A stretch of 64,000 nucleotides of DNA, taken from the NCBI RefSeq assembly GCF_006385685.1, contig NZ_VFRP01000022.1, positions 1 to 64,000 of the forward strand, written 5' to 3'. The translations under genes and the position numbers were made by a program. The notes beneath the pieces were generated by a model, which was given only the letters and a program-made list of their open reading frames with translations, was not told the origin of the DNA and ran no database searches. The stretch's first letter is position 1, and every line of letters begins with the position of its first letter. The stretch comes from Amaricoccus solimangrovi (GTDB lineage Bacteria > Pseudomonadota > Alphaproteobacteria > Rhodobacterales > Rhodobacteraceae). Of the stretch, positions 36,801 through 44,187 are shown in pieces.

Positions 36801-37673
36801 CGCCATCGCGACCCGCGTCCCCGCGAGGCTCGCCGCCGTCACCCGGACCGAGAGCGCGCGGCCGTCATCCGCGGCCACCGGCGTGTAGTCCCCGCCCGTC
36901 GCGCCCGGGATCGCCACGCCGTCGCGCAGCCATTCCTGCGTCACCGCCGGCGCCGGCGTTCCGCTCCAGAGCCCGGCCGAGAGGCCGAGCGCCGCGCCGA
37001 TCACCCCGCTGCCCGAGAGGCTCGGCGCGGTGAGCGCGAAGGGCGCGATCAGCGTCAGCGGCGCCCGGAGCGTCTTGCGCTCGGGCGAGACCGGCGACCA
37101 CTCCCCCCCGGCCGCGAGACGGCGCGAGAGGCCGATGCCGCCCCGGCTCTCGCCGTTGCCGAGTTCGAGACCGTCGAGCCGCCAGCTTCCGTCCGCGAGC
37201 GGGACGCAATCGCACCAGGACGCCTCCTCCGCCGGATCGGCGGCCGTGGTCCAGCGCAGCGCGGCGGCCGAGACGCCCTGGAGCGTGACCACCCCCGCGT
37301 AGCGCAGATCGCCGAGCGCGCTCGGCTCGGGCGTCGACCACTGCGCCGCGGTCAGGGCCGGGGGCGTCCCGGCTGGATCCTCGTTCACTTCGACCAGAAT
37401 GATGTCCTTGCGGCTCGCCGAGACCGGCGACCAGGGTCCCGTCGCGCTCAAGCGATAGCGCAGGCCGATATTCGCGAAAAGCCCCGCGCCGCGCCAGTGC
37501 GACTGTTTGTCCGCCACGATTTCGTGGGAGGAGAGGCGCCAGCCGCCGTCGGGCAGCCTCACGCAGGCCTCCCAGCCCTCGCCGCTCCCGAGCGGCGCGG
37601 CGCTCTGCGTCCATTCGACCGCGACCGCCGCCGCGGGCGCGCCGCCCAGTCTGATGACCGCCGTGTAACGCAT
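33873..37673 (-). CDS. Large Asp-box (BNR/VPS10-type) repeat protein with Ig-like N-terminal region
   Basis: 1266 aa. The first 530 residues are Thr/Ala-rich Ig- or cadherin-like repeats (GFVTVTATNSGGAASARFAV). From about 590 onward at least nine Asp-box motifs recur (SRDSGRSWYTL, DGGLTWERV, DGGATWQQV, DGGKSWFQP, DGGRTWSA, DRGGSWTTV, DLGRTWSV, DRGESWSLV, DSGATWSNI), implying one or two seven-bladed beta-propellers as in sialidases and GH74 xyloglucanases. There is no signal peptide. The start has GGAG upstream and follows the Ig-like gene by five bases. In context it may be the receptor-binding or glycan-cleaving part of a spike. Confidence 0.75.
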   Translation of the reverse strand: MRYTAVIRLGGAPAAAVAVEWTQSAAPLGSGEGWEACVRLPDGGWRLSSHEIVADKQSHWRGAGLFANIGLRYRLSATGPWSPVSASRKDIILVEVNEDPAGTPPALTAAQWSTPEPSALGDLRYAGVVTLQGVSAAALRWTTAADPAEEASWCDCVPLADGSWRLDGLELGNGESRGGIGLSRRLAAGGEWSPVSPERKTLRAPLTLIAPFALTAPSLSGSGVIGAALGLSAGLWSGTPAPAVTQEWLRDGVAIPGATGGDYTPVAADDGRALSVRVTAASLAGTRVAMAGPVTAIYAAPVLRGELPEEIFDRGTGVQSVAAAGVFEGQGLRFSVSGAGALIDAATGVVSIPTETAFSGFVTVTATNSGGAASARFAVTVEAGEAERPRAPAEGEWDVTWDYDPDYPDRATWHIRLISGPALGATRVFFRGLADVAEGMTAGNGFHACVKHPTKANVWVTRDGIDARVAAWLWVNSATAKYNIIGQMKSQRIIYTLDDLLIPAAGALYSEPSNVVTKTVTVPPKVGPCVLAPYHTAAQKAAGSAPCDTEQVCLSFARAKTQPARIYAAGDMHGVWVSRDSGRSWYTLRNRGLGTPSVYSLEVDPTDANKVIAVCGARYTTISDGGGIHRSLDGGLTWERVFVWTGTGEPRKIMRRVAYAPSTAKDGTDRIRWYVVYDSADQFSSGNNTAVPGLITSADGGATWQQVGNLAPATFGKDIYGCRVHPTVPTRLYTWGTAGLIRIENAHQGDTACAVMSGTGGLPAGAVRGDLYLSADGAVMIVAVVGKGVYKSVNGGGAWSSLYAWSDITHCAVNEGYPDYLYAYAQGANSGPAPRISNDGGKSWFQPVTQANFPGLSGKALVGGNEPWIMPDPSNPLRALCHAHADFMGTEDGGRTWSAADSAYFCGSHHNSYATPHCFDRKDPLRYVLPMIDRHLMLTEDGGVTNRVSGFQDVEGYDHGTVNGVAVHPDGQHIIACVNSGTKGILCHSGDRGGSWTTVDTPDKPRMYLGYDAGDPSYAYQFNKRSSDLGRTWSVMANMPSECYVVGVSETAANGASVLYAMDLGVSSNSAGTKKKLYKSLDRGESWSLVATVAYSFRANVDVRVVFRIHPKDPHVVFTKGATTNDQSTIRRWDTGKASGLVTTDFDILSVDRPTGTFYAQNFVVDGYDPRVMYFLSNQGSTGNCLYMSTDSGATWSNISAGFPNITVLATGLEVHPLTGVLYLGTANGMFARKPPYPAPTPDNTYDLILANYPDWDHNRHLDTPY

Positions 37674-37678
37674 GGGAT

Positions 37679-38482
37679 TCACTCCGTGACCTGTTCGAGG
37701 TTCCACTCGCCGTCCTGCGCGGCGGCGGGTGTCCCGGCTTCGGGGGCGGGGGCGGTCGCGGCGACCGTCACCCGGAAGGACTGGCGCGCGGCGCCGCCGG
37801 CGTTCCCGGCGCGGACCGTGACGATCCCGTCGAGCGGCGCGCCGGTCGGGATTGTCACGAGGCCGGAGCCGGGCAGGATCGTCACCCCCTCGGGCGCCGC
37901 CTCGAGCGCGTAGGAGAGATCCGCGCCCTCGAACCAGGCCTGGGTCGAGACCGAGCGCGTTCCGGCGGCGAGCGGCCAGAGCAGATCCCCGGCGCCGCCG
38001 GTCGCGACGGGCGGCGCCATCGCGAGGATGGTGAGGGCGAAGCTCGCCCGCGCCGCGCCGGCGGCGTTCGCCGCGGTGACCGTCACGGTCTCCGCCGTCC
38101 GGAGCAGGCCGAGCGGCAGGTCGAGCGCGCCGGTCGCGGGATCGATCGCCCCGTCCCCGCCCGCGACCGAGAAGCCGAGCCCCGCGCCCGCGAAGACCCC
38201 GGCGGTCTCGACCCGGAAGCTCTCCGCCGCCGTCACCAGCACGAGATCGGGAAGCGCGCCGGTGACCGAGGGGGCGGCCACCGCCGGCTCCTCCGCCTCC
38301 TCGCCGAGCCTCACCGTGACGCGGAAGGCGCTCGTGGGCGCGCCGGAGGCGTCGCGCCCGGTCAGCACCACGCCGACGCCCGCCATCAGCGCCTCGGTCG
38401 CGATCGTGAGCAGCCCGGTGGCGGGATCGATCGCGATCCCCTCCCCGGCGATGGAAAAGGTGAAGTCCGGCGATGCGTTCAA
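37679..38482 (-). CDS. Ig-like/cadherin-like repeat protein
   Basis: 267 aa from a TTG start with GGAG nine bases upstream. Three or four repeats of about 80-90 residues, each with an IDPATG motif (for example IAIDPATGLLTIAT, GAIDPATGALDLPL) and ending in TVTAANAAGAARASFALT- or TVRAGNAGGAARQSFRVT-type strands, matching putative-Ig domains. The N-terminal part of the 1266-aa neighbour carries the same repeats. No signal peptide. The stop is five bases before the neighbour's ATG, so the two are coupled. It is probably a stalk or adaptor, not an enzyme. Confidence 0.7.
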   Translation of the reverse strand: MNASPDFTFSIAGEGIAIDPATGLLTIATEALMAGVGVVLTGRDASGAPTSAFRVTVRLGEEAEEPAVAAPSVTGALPDLVLVTAAESFRVETAGVFAGAGLGFSVAGGDGAIDPATGALDLPLGLLRTAETVTVTAANAAGAARASFALTILAMAPPVATGGAGDLLWPLAAGTRSVSTQAWFEGADLSYALEAAPEGVTILPGSGLVTIPTGAPLDGIVTVRAGNAGGAARQSFRVTVAATAPAPEAGTPAAAQDGEWNLEQVTE

Positions 38483-38525
38483 GGTCGGTATCTCCTGACG
38501 GGAAACGGGGAGGCGGCGCGCGTGC

Positions 38526-38789
38526 TCACCAGAGGCCGAGGATCCGCGCCGCGGTGGTGCCGCTCGCGCGCACGCGGATCGCGCGGACCGGCAGCAGGCT
38601 GCCCGCCGGCACGTTGCCGAAGGTGACGGTGTCGCCGCCCAGCAGCGTGAGCGCGAGATCACCGCCCTGGCCCACGAAGAGCGCGCGCGGCGCGGTCGCG
38701 AGATCGGCCGCGTCGTCGGGCACGATCGCCACCGCGTTCTCGGCCGGCGAGGAAAGGCCGCGGGCATGATGCTTGAAGAGATCGGTCAT
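38526..38789 (-). CDS. Spike base protein, Rcc01079 (GhsA) family
   Basis: 87 aa, full family length. HHARGLSSPAENAVAIVPDD followed by LFVGQGGDLALTLLGGDTV and VRVRASGTTAARILGLW closely matches the small beta-rich protein that forms the base of head spikes in the Rhodobacter capsulatus gene transfer agent. It has no signal peptide, as expected of a virion part. AAGGGG precedes the ATG. It is the first gene of a three-gene operon with the Ig-like and Asp-box proteins; GTA spike genes are also known to lie away from the main GTA cluster. The assignment is from motif memory, not a search. Confidence 0.8.
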   Translation of the reverse strand: MTDLFKHHARGLSSPAENAVAIVPDDAADLATAPRALFVGQGGDLALTLLGGDTVTFGNVPAGSLLPVRAIRVRASGTTAARILGLW

Positions 38790-39190
38790 CCGGGGTCCCC
38801 TTGCTGCTGGAAACGGTCCCGGAGGGTGGCGCCATCCCGGAGGCGCGCCCCCGGACGGATCGGCTGGCCTCCCGAGGCCGCTCGCGATCTGGCGCCGACG
38901 ATGTCGCGCGATGGTACTGGTGCCTGCGTTCCGGACCGTCCCCCCGCGAGGGGGCGGACCCGGCCGGAGCGGTTCTAGGCGCGGAGGGTTTACGGGGTTT
39001 GAACCCGCCGCGCGCCCCGCCGCGCCCCGGCGCAACGCCCTCCCGGCTTCGTGTTCCCGCCGCCCCGCGCGCCGCCGCTTCGCAATTGCGCGGCGCCCCG
39101 GCCAGCCGGTAAACCCCGGGAACCGATGTGATCCGGTAAAGAGAGCCGGCGGGCGCCGGGCCCGAGGAACCCGCGACGGGAGACGAGCGC
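38790..39190 (+). other. Intergenic region between divergent genes
   Basis: 401 bases of very GC-rich sequence between the spike base gene and a divergently transcribed secreted-protein gene. It must contain both promoters. No RNA gene, ParB-type palindrome or convincing promoter box seen. Confidence 0.5.
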
Positions 39191-41320
39191 TTGAGCATTC
39201 CAAGGCCCCGGCGGCCCCGCCCCTCCCCGCTCCTTCCGGCGCTCCTCCTGCTTCTTCTCGCGGGAACGGGCGCCCGCGCCGCCGATCCCGCTCCCCTGGC
39301 CCGGCCCGCTTCCGAAGCGGCGGCCCTGACCGCGCCCCCGCCTCCGGATCCGGAAGCGGCGGCCGCGGGCAGGACGGCGGCCGTCGCGGAGGCCGAACGG
39401 GAGGCCGATCTCTTCGCGATGCCCGCGATCGCCGAGCAGACCCGCGCCGCCTCCGCCCGGATCCAGGCCGGCGATCTCGACGGCGCGGCGGCGATCCTCG
39501 ACCGGCTCGCCCGCGACCATCCCCGGATCGGCCTGCTCGAGGCCAACCGCGCGACGCTCCTCGCGCTGCGGGGCGATACCGGGGGCGCGGTCCGCGCCCT
39601 CGAGGCGGCGGCCGCCGCCGGCTATGACGGGATCGCCGCCCTCGCCGCCGACCCGATCTTCGCCGCCGTCGTCCGTGACCCCCGGATCGCCGCCCTCGCC
39701 GCGGCGGGGGTGGCCGCCCCTCCCCCCGGGGCGGAGGCGGAAACGCTGCTTCCGCGGGCGGAGCGCCCGCGGCCCCGCCCGCCGCTCCGCCTCGCGCCGG
39801 TCACGGATGGCATGGCCCCGGTCTCCGGCGCCAATACCGTCTGGGATCCGGATGCCGAGCGGCTGCGCGCGGGCTTCGCCTTTCCCGCCCGCGCCGAGGA
39901 CCCGGTGGTCCCCGACCGGAAGACCGCCGAGACCGACATCCTGCGCGAACACTACCGCCGGGGCCGCGCCGCGGGAAATCTCGGCGATCTCTACGACAAC
40001 CGCGACCGCGGCCATTCGGAACCGCCGGCCGCGAACCACCCCCAGCTCGCCCGCGTCACCTATCCGCCCGCCGCCCGCGCCGCCGATCTCGACTACGGGC
40101 TCGCCGAGCAGATCCTGTTCAACGCGCCGGCGCTCGGCAATTCCTCGACCGCGATCACCGGCGGCGCGCTCTGGCGCAGCCTGCCGCGGGCGGCGACGAC
40201 GCGGACGGACGGCACCGGTCCGCTCCGGCTCTGGCAGAACGCGAGCGCAAACGCGCTCTACGTCTATCCGTCGCACAAGGATTACGGCCCGGAGCAGGGC
40301 GACCTCTTTCCCGCCAATACCCCCTATCTCCTCGTCAGCCATGGCGCGGCCGGTTCGGATCAGCCCTTCCTCGAGGCGGTGGCGATGATCTACGCCGCCT
40401 ACCGGCCCGAGACCAAGGCGCGGCTCGTCCAGGAGGGGCTGATCGTGCCGATGACCCAGATGGTCTTCCGCCGCTCGCTCCGGAGCGTGCTCTCCCGCGA
40501 CGACTACATGAGCGCCGCCGCCCATCCCGCGGCCTACGAGCCCTATGACATCAACCTCGCCCGGATGGTGAGCCTCGCCAATTCGATCCGTCCCTCCGAC
40601 ATCCCGCCCCAGGTCCGGATCGCCGTCACCGCCGAGGATCTCGGGACCGAGGGGCTCGACTTCTTCGGGACCGGCCTCTCGGAACAGCTCTTCGACACGC
40701 CGGCGGCGGTGGCGCGGATCTGGCGCTCCCGCGCGCATACGAGGACCATCACGCTCTCGGCGGCGGAGACCGCCGATCCGAACGGCCGCGCTCTCTCCTT
40801 CGCATGGCGCCTGCTCGCGGGAGATCCGGAGAAGGTCCGGATCTCGCCCTCGGAGGACGGGCGGAGCGCGACGATCGAGCTCGACTGGCAGGAGCCCTTT
40901 CCGATCTCGAAGGACAATCCGGTCACGAGCCACCGGGTCGACATCGGCGTCTTCGCCAACAACGGCGTCCACGACAGCGCGCCCGCGATCCTCTCGGTCT
41001 ATTTCCCGCCCGACGAGGCGCGGGTCTACGAGACCGGCCCCGACGGGACGGCGCGCATCGCGAGCATCGACCACCACGGCCATCCCGAGGCCCCGGCCGA
41101 CCCGCTGCTCCTGCCCCGCGCCGACTGGCGCGACGACTATCTCTACGCCGAGGACGGCGCGCCCCTCGGCTGGATCCGCAGCTGGAGGACCGGCGCGCGG
41201 GAAGCCTTCGACGCGGCGGGCCGCCGCCAGGCCGCCGCCGGACCGGAAACCGTCGCCTATCCGCTCCGCCAGGAGGAGGACGGGACACTCACCGTGACGG
41301 AGACCCCCGGCGCCCCCTGA
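39191..41320 (+). CDS. Secreted protein of unknown function with TPR-like N-terminus
   Basis: 709 aa from a TTG with GGGAGA seven bases upstream. A Sec signal peptide (LLPALLLLLLAGTGARAADP) is followed by an Ala-rich TPR-like stretch (about 85-165: RIQAGDLDGAAAILDRLARD). The large C-terminal part has features of a lineage-specific exported family, such as ANALYVYPSHKDYGPEQGDL and a beta-rich region with LSAAETADPNGRALSFAWRL like a polycystic-kidney-disease-type repeat. No enzyme family recognised. A ParB-type palindrome starts three bases after its stop. Confidence 0.7.
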   Translation: MSIPRPRRPRPSPLLPALLLLLLAGTGARAADPAPLARPASEAAALTAPPPPDPEAAAAGRTAAVAEAEREADLFAMPAIAEQTRAASARIQAGDLDGAAAILDRLARDHPRIGLLEANRATLLALRGDTGGAVRALEAAAAAGYDGIAALAADPIFAAVVRDPRIAALAAAGVAAPPPGAEAETLLPRAERPRPRPPLRLAPVTDGMAPVSGANTVWDPDAERLRAGFAFPARAEDPVVPDRKTAETDILREHYRRGRAAGNLGDLYDNRDRGHSEPPAANHPQLARVTYPPAARAADLDYGLAEQILFNAPALGNSSTAITGGALWRSLPRAATTRTDGTGPLRLWQNASANALYVYPSHKDYGPEQGDLFPANTPYLLVSHGAAGSDQPFLEAVAMIYAAYRPETKARLVQEGLIVPMTQMVFRRSLRSVLSRDDYMSAAAHPAAYEPYDINLARMVSLANSIRPSDIPPQVRIAVTAEDLGTEGLDFFGTGLSEQLFDTPAAVARIWRSRAHTRTITLSAAETADPNGRALSFAWRLLAGDPEKVRISPSEDGRSATIELDWQEPFPISKDNPVTSHRVDIGVFANNGVHDSAPAILSVYFPPDEARVYETGPDGTARIASIDHHGHPEAPADPLLLPRADWRDDYLYAEDGAPLGWIRSWRTGAREAFDAAGRRQAAAGPETVAYPLRQEEDGTLTVTETPGAP

Positions 41321-41322
41321 GG

Positions 41323-41342
41323 ATGTTCCGCGCGCGGAACAT
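41323..41342. promoter_or_regulatory. parS: Putative ParB-binding site (parS), site 1
   Basis: Perfect 20-bp palindrome ATGTTCCGCGCGCGGAACAT, three bases after a stop codon. The core GTT-N10-AAC matches the general shape of repABC/plasmid parS palindromes. It is the site farthest from parB. Confidence 0.75.
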
Positions 41343-41473
41343 TTCCGCCATCCACCATCCCCGGCCGATTTTCTTGAAAAGCCGGGGTCGAGCGGCTACG
41401 GGAAAAGACGCCGCCGCGTCTCGGCGCTCCCTCGGGAGCCAGGGGTGTACTGGCTTGTTCGGTTCCCATTTCG

Positions 41474-42724
41474 ATGGATTTACGCATGTACAACCTGAAG
41501 TGCCGCTTCTGCGACGCGCCAATTTCTGAGACCTTCATCGACCTCGGCACCTCCCCCATCGCCAATTCCTACGTGAAGCCGGAGAATTTCATGAAGATGG
41601 AGCCGTTCTTCGCGCTCCACGCCTTCGTCTGCGGCGAATGCTTCCTGGTGCAGCTTCCGAACATGGAATCGCGGGAGCATATCTTCAACGAGGAATACGC
41701 CTATTTCTCCTCCTACTCGGCCTCGGTCCTCGCCCATTCCAAGGCCTATGTGGAGATGATGATCGAGCGCTTCGGCTTCGACGCCGGCTCCCAGGTGATC
41801 GAGGTCGCGAGCAACGACGGCTATCTGCTGAAATACTTCCAGGAGCGCGGCGTGAAGGTGCTCGGCATCGAGCCCTCGGGCAGCGTCGCGGAGGCGGCCG
41901 AGAAGGCCGGCATCCCGAGCCGGGTGCGCTTCTTCGGCGTCGAGACCGCGAAGGCGCTGCGGGAGGAAGGCTTCGCCGCCGACCTGATGCTCGGCAACAA
42001 CGTGATGGCCCATGTGCCGGACCTGAACGACTTCATCGGCGGCTTCCCGATCCTGGTGAGACCGGGCGGGATCGTCACGATCGAATTCCCGCATCTGCTC
42101 CGCACGATCGAGGACCTCTATTACGACCAGGTCTATCACGAGCACTATTCCTATCTCTCGCTCGTCACGGTCGAGAAGATCTTCGCCGCCCACGGCATGA
42201 CGCTCTTCGACGTCGAGGAGATCGCCCCCCAGGGCGGGAGCCTCCGGATCTTCGCCTGCCACGCCGGCGACGCCGCCCATCCGGTGACCGAACGGGTCGC
42301 GGCGCTGCGCGCGCGAGAGATCGCCGCGGGACTCACCACGCCCGAAGGCTACCGGACCTTCGCGGAGCGGGTCCGGGAGACCAAGCGCGACCTGCTGCGC
42401 TTCCTGATGGAGGCGAAGGAGGCGGGCAAGACCGTGGTCGGCTACGGCGCCCCGGCCAAGGCCACGACGCTGCTGAACTACTGCGGCGTCAAGACCGACA
42501 TGATCGACTACACGGTCGACATCAGCCCCTACAAGCACGGGCGCCTGCTGCCCGGCACCCGGATCCCGATCCATCCGCCCGAGAGGATCCTGGAGACGAA
42601 GCCCGACTACGTGCTGATCCTCGCCTGGAACATCAAGGACGAGATCACGCGGAACATGGCGGCGGTGCGCGACTGGGGCGGCCGGTTCGTCGTCCCCCTG
42701 CCCCGGGTCGAGGTGCTCGACTGA
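41474..42724 (+). CDS. NDP-hexose C-methyltransferase
   Basis: 416 aa (412 if the ATG at 41486 is used). An N-terminal zinc-binding CRFCDAP with a later CGECF is the Methyltransf_13 domain. A SAM-binding domain follows (VIEVASNDGYLLKYFQERGV), then the C-terminal Methyltransf_14 region with VVGYGAPAKATTLLNYCGV. This three-part layout is that of 3-C-methyltransferases acting on NDP-4-keto-deoxyhexoses. Together with rfbF it suggests a C-branched sugar in the glycan. The stop overlaps the next ATG by one base (TGATG). Confidence 0.87.
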   Translation: MDLRMYNLKCRFCDAPISETFIDLGTSPIANSYVKPENFMKMEPFFALHAFVCGECFLVQLPNMESREHIFNEEYAYFSSYSASVLAHSKAYVEMMIERFGFDAGSQVIEVASNDGYLLKYFQERGVKVLGIEPSGSVAEAAEKAGIPSRVRFFGVETAKALREEGFAADLMLGNNVMAHVPDLNDFIGGFPILVRPGGIVTIEFPHLLRTIEDLYYDQVYHEHYSYLSLVTVEKIFAAHGMTLFDVEEIAPQGGSLRIFACHAGDAAHPVTERVAALRAREIAAGLTTPEGYRTFAERVRETKRDLLRFLMEAKEAGKTVVGYGAPAKATTLLNYCGVKTDMIDYTVDISPYKHGRLLPGTRIPIHPPERILETKPDYVLILAWNIKDEITRNMAAVRDWGGRFVVPLPRVEVLD

Positions 42725-44187
42725 TGAGCCGGACGACCACCCCCGGAGCCGAGGGGGCGGTCGCCCCCTCCCCCGCCACGCCCTCCGCGGCCCCGGATGT
42801 TCCGCGCGCGGAACATTCTTCCACCCCCTCCGATGTTCCGCGCGCGGAACATTCTCCCGACTCCATGGACGTTCCGCGCGCGGAACATCCGGGCGCGGCC
42901 AACGCGCCCGGCGCCGCGATGAAGGCGCTGATCGCCCGGCTCTATCCGATCTGCCGCTCGATCACCGGGCCGGGCGTGCGCGAGACGCTGGGCATCCTGA
43001 GGGAGCAGATCCCGCTCGAGATCCGCGAGGTGCCCTCCGGCACCCCGGTCTTCGACTGGGTGGTGCCGGAGGAATGGGTGATCCGCGACGCCTTCGTGAA
43101 GGACCCCTCGGGCGCGCGCGTGATCGACTTCCGGGCGCACAACCTCTCGGTCGTGAACTACTCCCGCCCCTTCAGGGGCAGGCTCACGCTCGAGGAACTC
43201 CGGCCCCATCTCCACGCCGAGGAGGCCCATCCCGACTGGATCCCCTACCGCACCAGCTACTATCAGGAGGCCTGGGGCTTCTGCCTGCCCTGGAACCGGC
43301 TCCGGGCGATGGGGCCCGGCCCCTACGAGGTCGAGATCGACGCCGAGGTGAAGCCCGGCTCCCTCACCTATGGCGAATGCCTCGTTCCGGGCGAGAGCGA
43401 CGAGGAGGTGCTCGTCTCCGCCCATACCTGCCACCCGTCGCTCGCGAACGACAACCTCTCCGGGATCGCGGTCGCGGTCGAGCTCATCAGGGGGCTGATG
43501 GCGAGGAAGCCCCGGCTCTCCTACCGCTTCCTCTTCATCCCGGGCACGATCGGCTCGATCACCTGGCTCGCGCTGAACGAGGCGCGGCTTTCCCGGATCA
43601 GGGCCGGACTCGTCGCGGTCAATCTCGGCGATCCCGGGATCATGCACTACAAGAAGAGCCGGCGCGGCGACGCGGCGGTGGACCGGGCGGCGGCGCATGT
43701 GCTCGGGGCGCGCGGCGATCACAGGATCGAGGATTTCTCGCCCTATGGCTATGACGAGCGGCAGTTCTGCTCGCCGGGGATCGACCTCCCCGTCGGCTGC
43801 CTGTCGCGCACGCCCTACGGCCGCTTCCCGGAATATCACACCTCCGCCGACAATCTCGACCTGGTGCGGGAGGAGGCGCTGGCGGCCTCGCTCGAGACGT
43901 TCCGCGCGATCTTCGCGGTGCTGGAGCGGGACGGGGTCTATCTCAACCTCTCGCCGAAGGGCGAGCCGATGCTGGGCAAGCGCGGCCTCTACGCGGCGCT
44001 CGGCGGGCGGTCGGACACGAAGGACCGACAGATGGCGATGCTCTGGGTGCTGAACCTTTCCGACGGGCGCCATTCGCTGCTCGACATCGCGGAACGGGCG
44101 GGGCTGCCCTTCGAGCTCGTCGCCGACGTGGCGGAGACGCTTCAGGCCCACGACCTGCTCGCCCCCGCCGCGGGGCGGGTCCTATGA
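42724..44187 (+). CDS. DUF2172/DUF4910-type aminopeptidase-like protein with ParB sites in its N-terminus
   Basis: 487 aa. The body (from IARLYPICRSITGPGVRETL) matches DUF2172/DUF4910 zinc-peptidase-like proteins of surface-glycan loci. VSAHTCHPSLANDNLSGIAV carries the metal-binding His and Asp, YHTSADNLDLV is the later metal site, and a winged-helix-like tail ends the chain. The role in glycan synthesis is unknown. The first 65 residues are an extra Ala/Pro/Ser segment with three DVPRAEH repeats encoded by palindromes. The ATG at 42724 is favoured by TGATG coupling; a start at 42919 would match the family's usual N-terminus but has no ribosome site. Confidence 0.8.
   Translation: MSRTTTPGAEGAVAPSPATPSAAPDVPRAEHSSTPSDVPRAEHSPDSMDVPRAEHPGAANAPGAAMKALIARLYPICRSITGPGVRETLGILREQIPLEIREVPSGTPVFDWVVPEEWVIRDAFVKDPSGARVIDFRAHNLSVVNYSRPFRGRLTLEELRPHLHAEEAHPDWIPYRTSYYQEAWGFCLPWNRLRAMGPGPYEVEIDAEVKPGSLTYGECLVPGESDEEVLVSAHTCHPSLANDNLSGIAVAVELIRGLMARKPRLSYRFLFIPGTIGSITWLALNEARLSRIRAGLVAVNLGDPGIMHYKKSRRGDAAVDRAAAHVLGARGDHRIEDFSPYGYDERQFCSPGIDLPVGCLSRTPYGRFPEYHTSADNLDLVREEALAASLETFRAIFAVLERDGVYLNLSPKGEPMLGKRGLYAALGGRSDTKDRQMAMLWVLNLSDGRHSLLDIAERAGLPFELVADVAETLQAHDLLAPAAGRVL
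42797..42816. promoter_or_regulatory. parS: Putative parS, site 2 (inside a coding region)
   Basis: Perfect copy of the 20-bp palindrome, read in frame as D-V-P-R-A-E-H within the peptidase gene. It is the first of three copies exactly 36 bp apart. Confidence 0.75.
42833..42852. promoter_or_regulatory. parS: Putative parS, site 3 (inside a coding region)
   Basis: Perfect palindrome 36 bp after site 2, again translated as DVPRAEH. The 16-base spacers on each side differ in sequence, so only the palindrome is conserved. Confidence 0.75.
42869..42888. promoter_or_regulatory. parS: Putative parS, site 4 (inside a coding region)
   Basis: Third copy at 36-bp spacing. One base differs at the outer edge (GAC for GAT), a synonymous change, while the 16-bp core GTTCCGCGCGCGGAAC is intact. 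Confidence 0.72.

Noticed and set aside
38990-41083. 697-residue frame antisense to the secreted-protein gene
   Set aside because: The plus-strand frame has a signal peptide, a good ribosome site and protein-like composition; the antisense frame has none of these.
42797-42888. CRISPR array reading of the 36-bp spaced repeats
   Set aside because: Only three short palindromic units with 16-bp spacers, in frame within a gene, and the same palindrome recurs alone at distant places; no cas genes are present.
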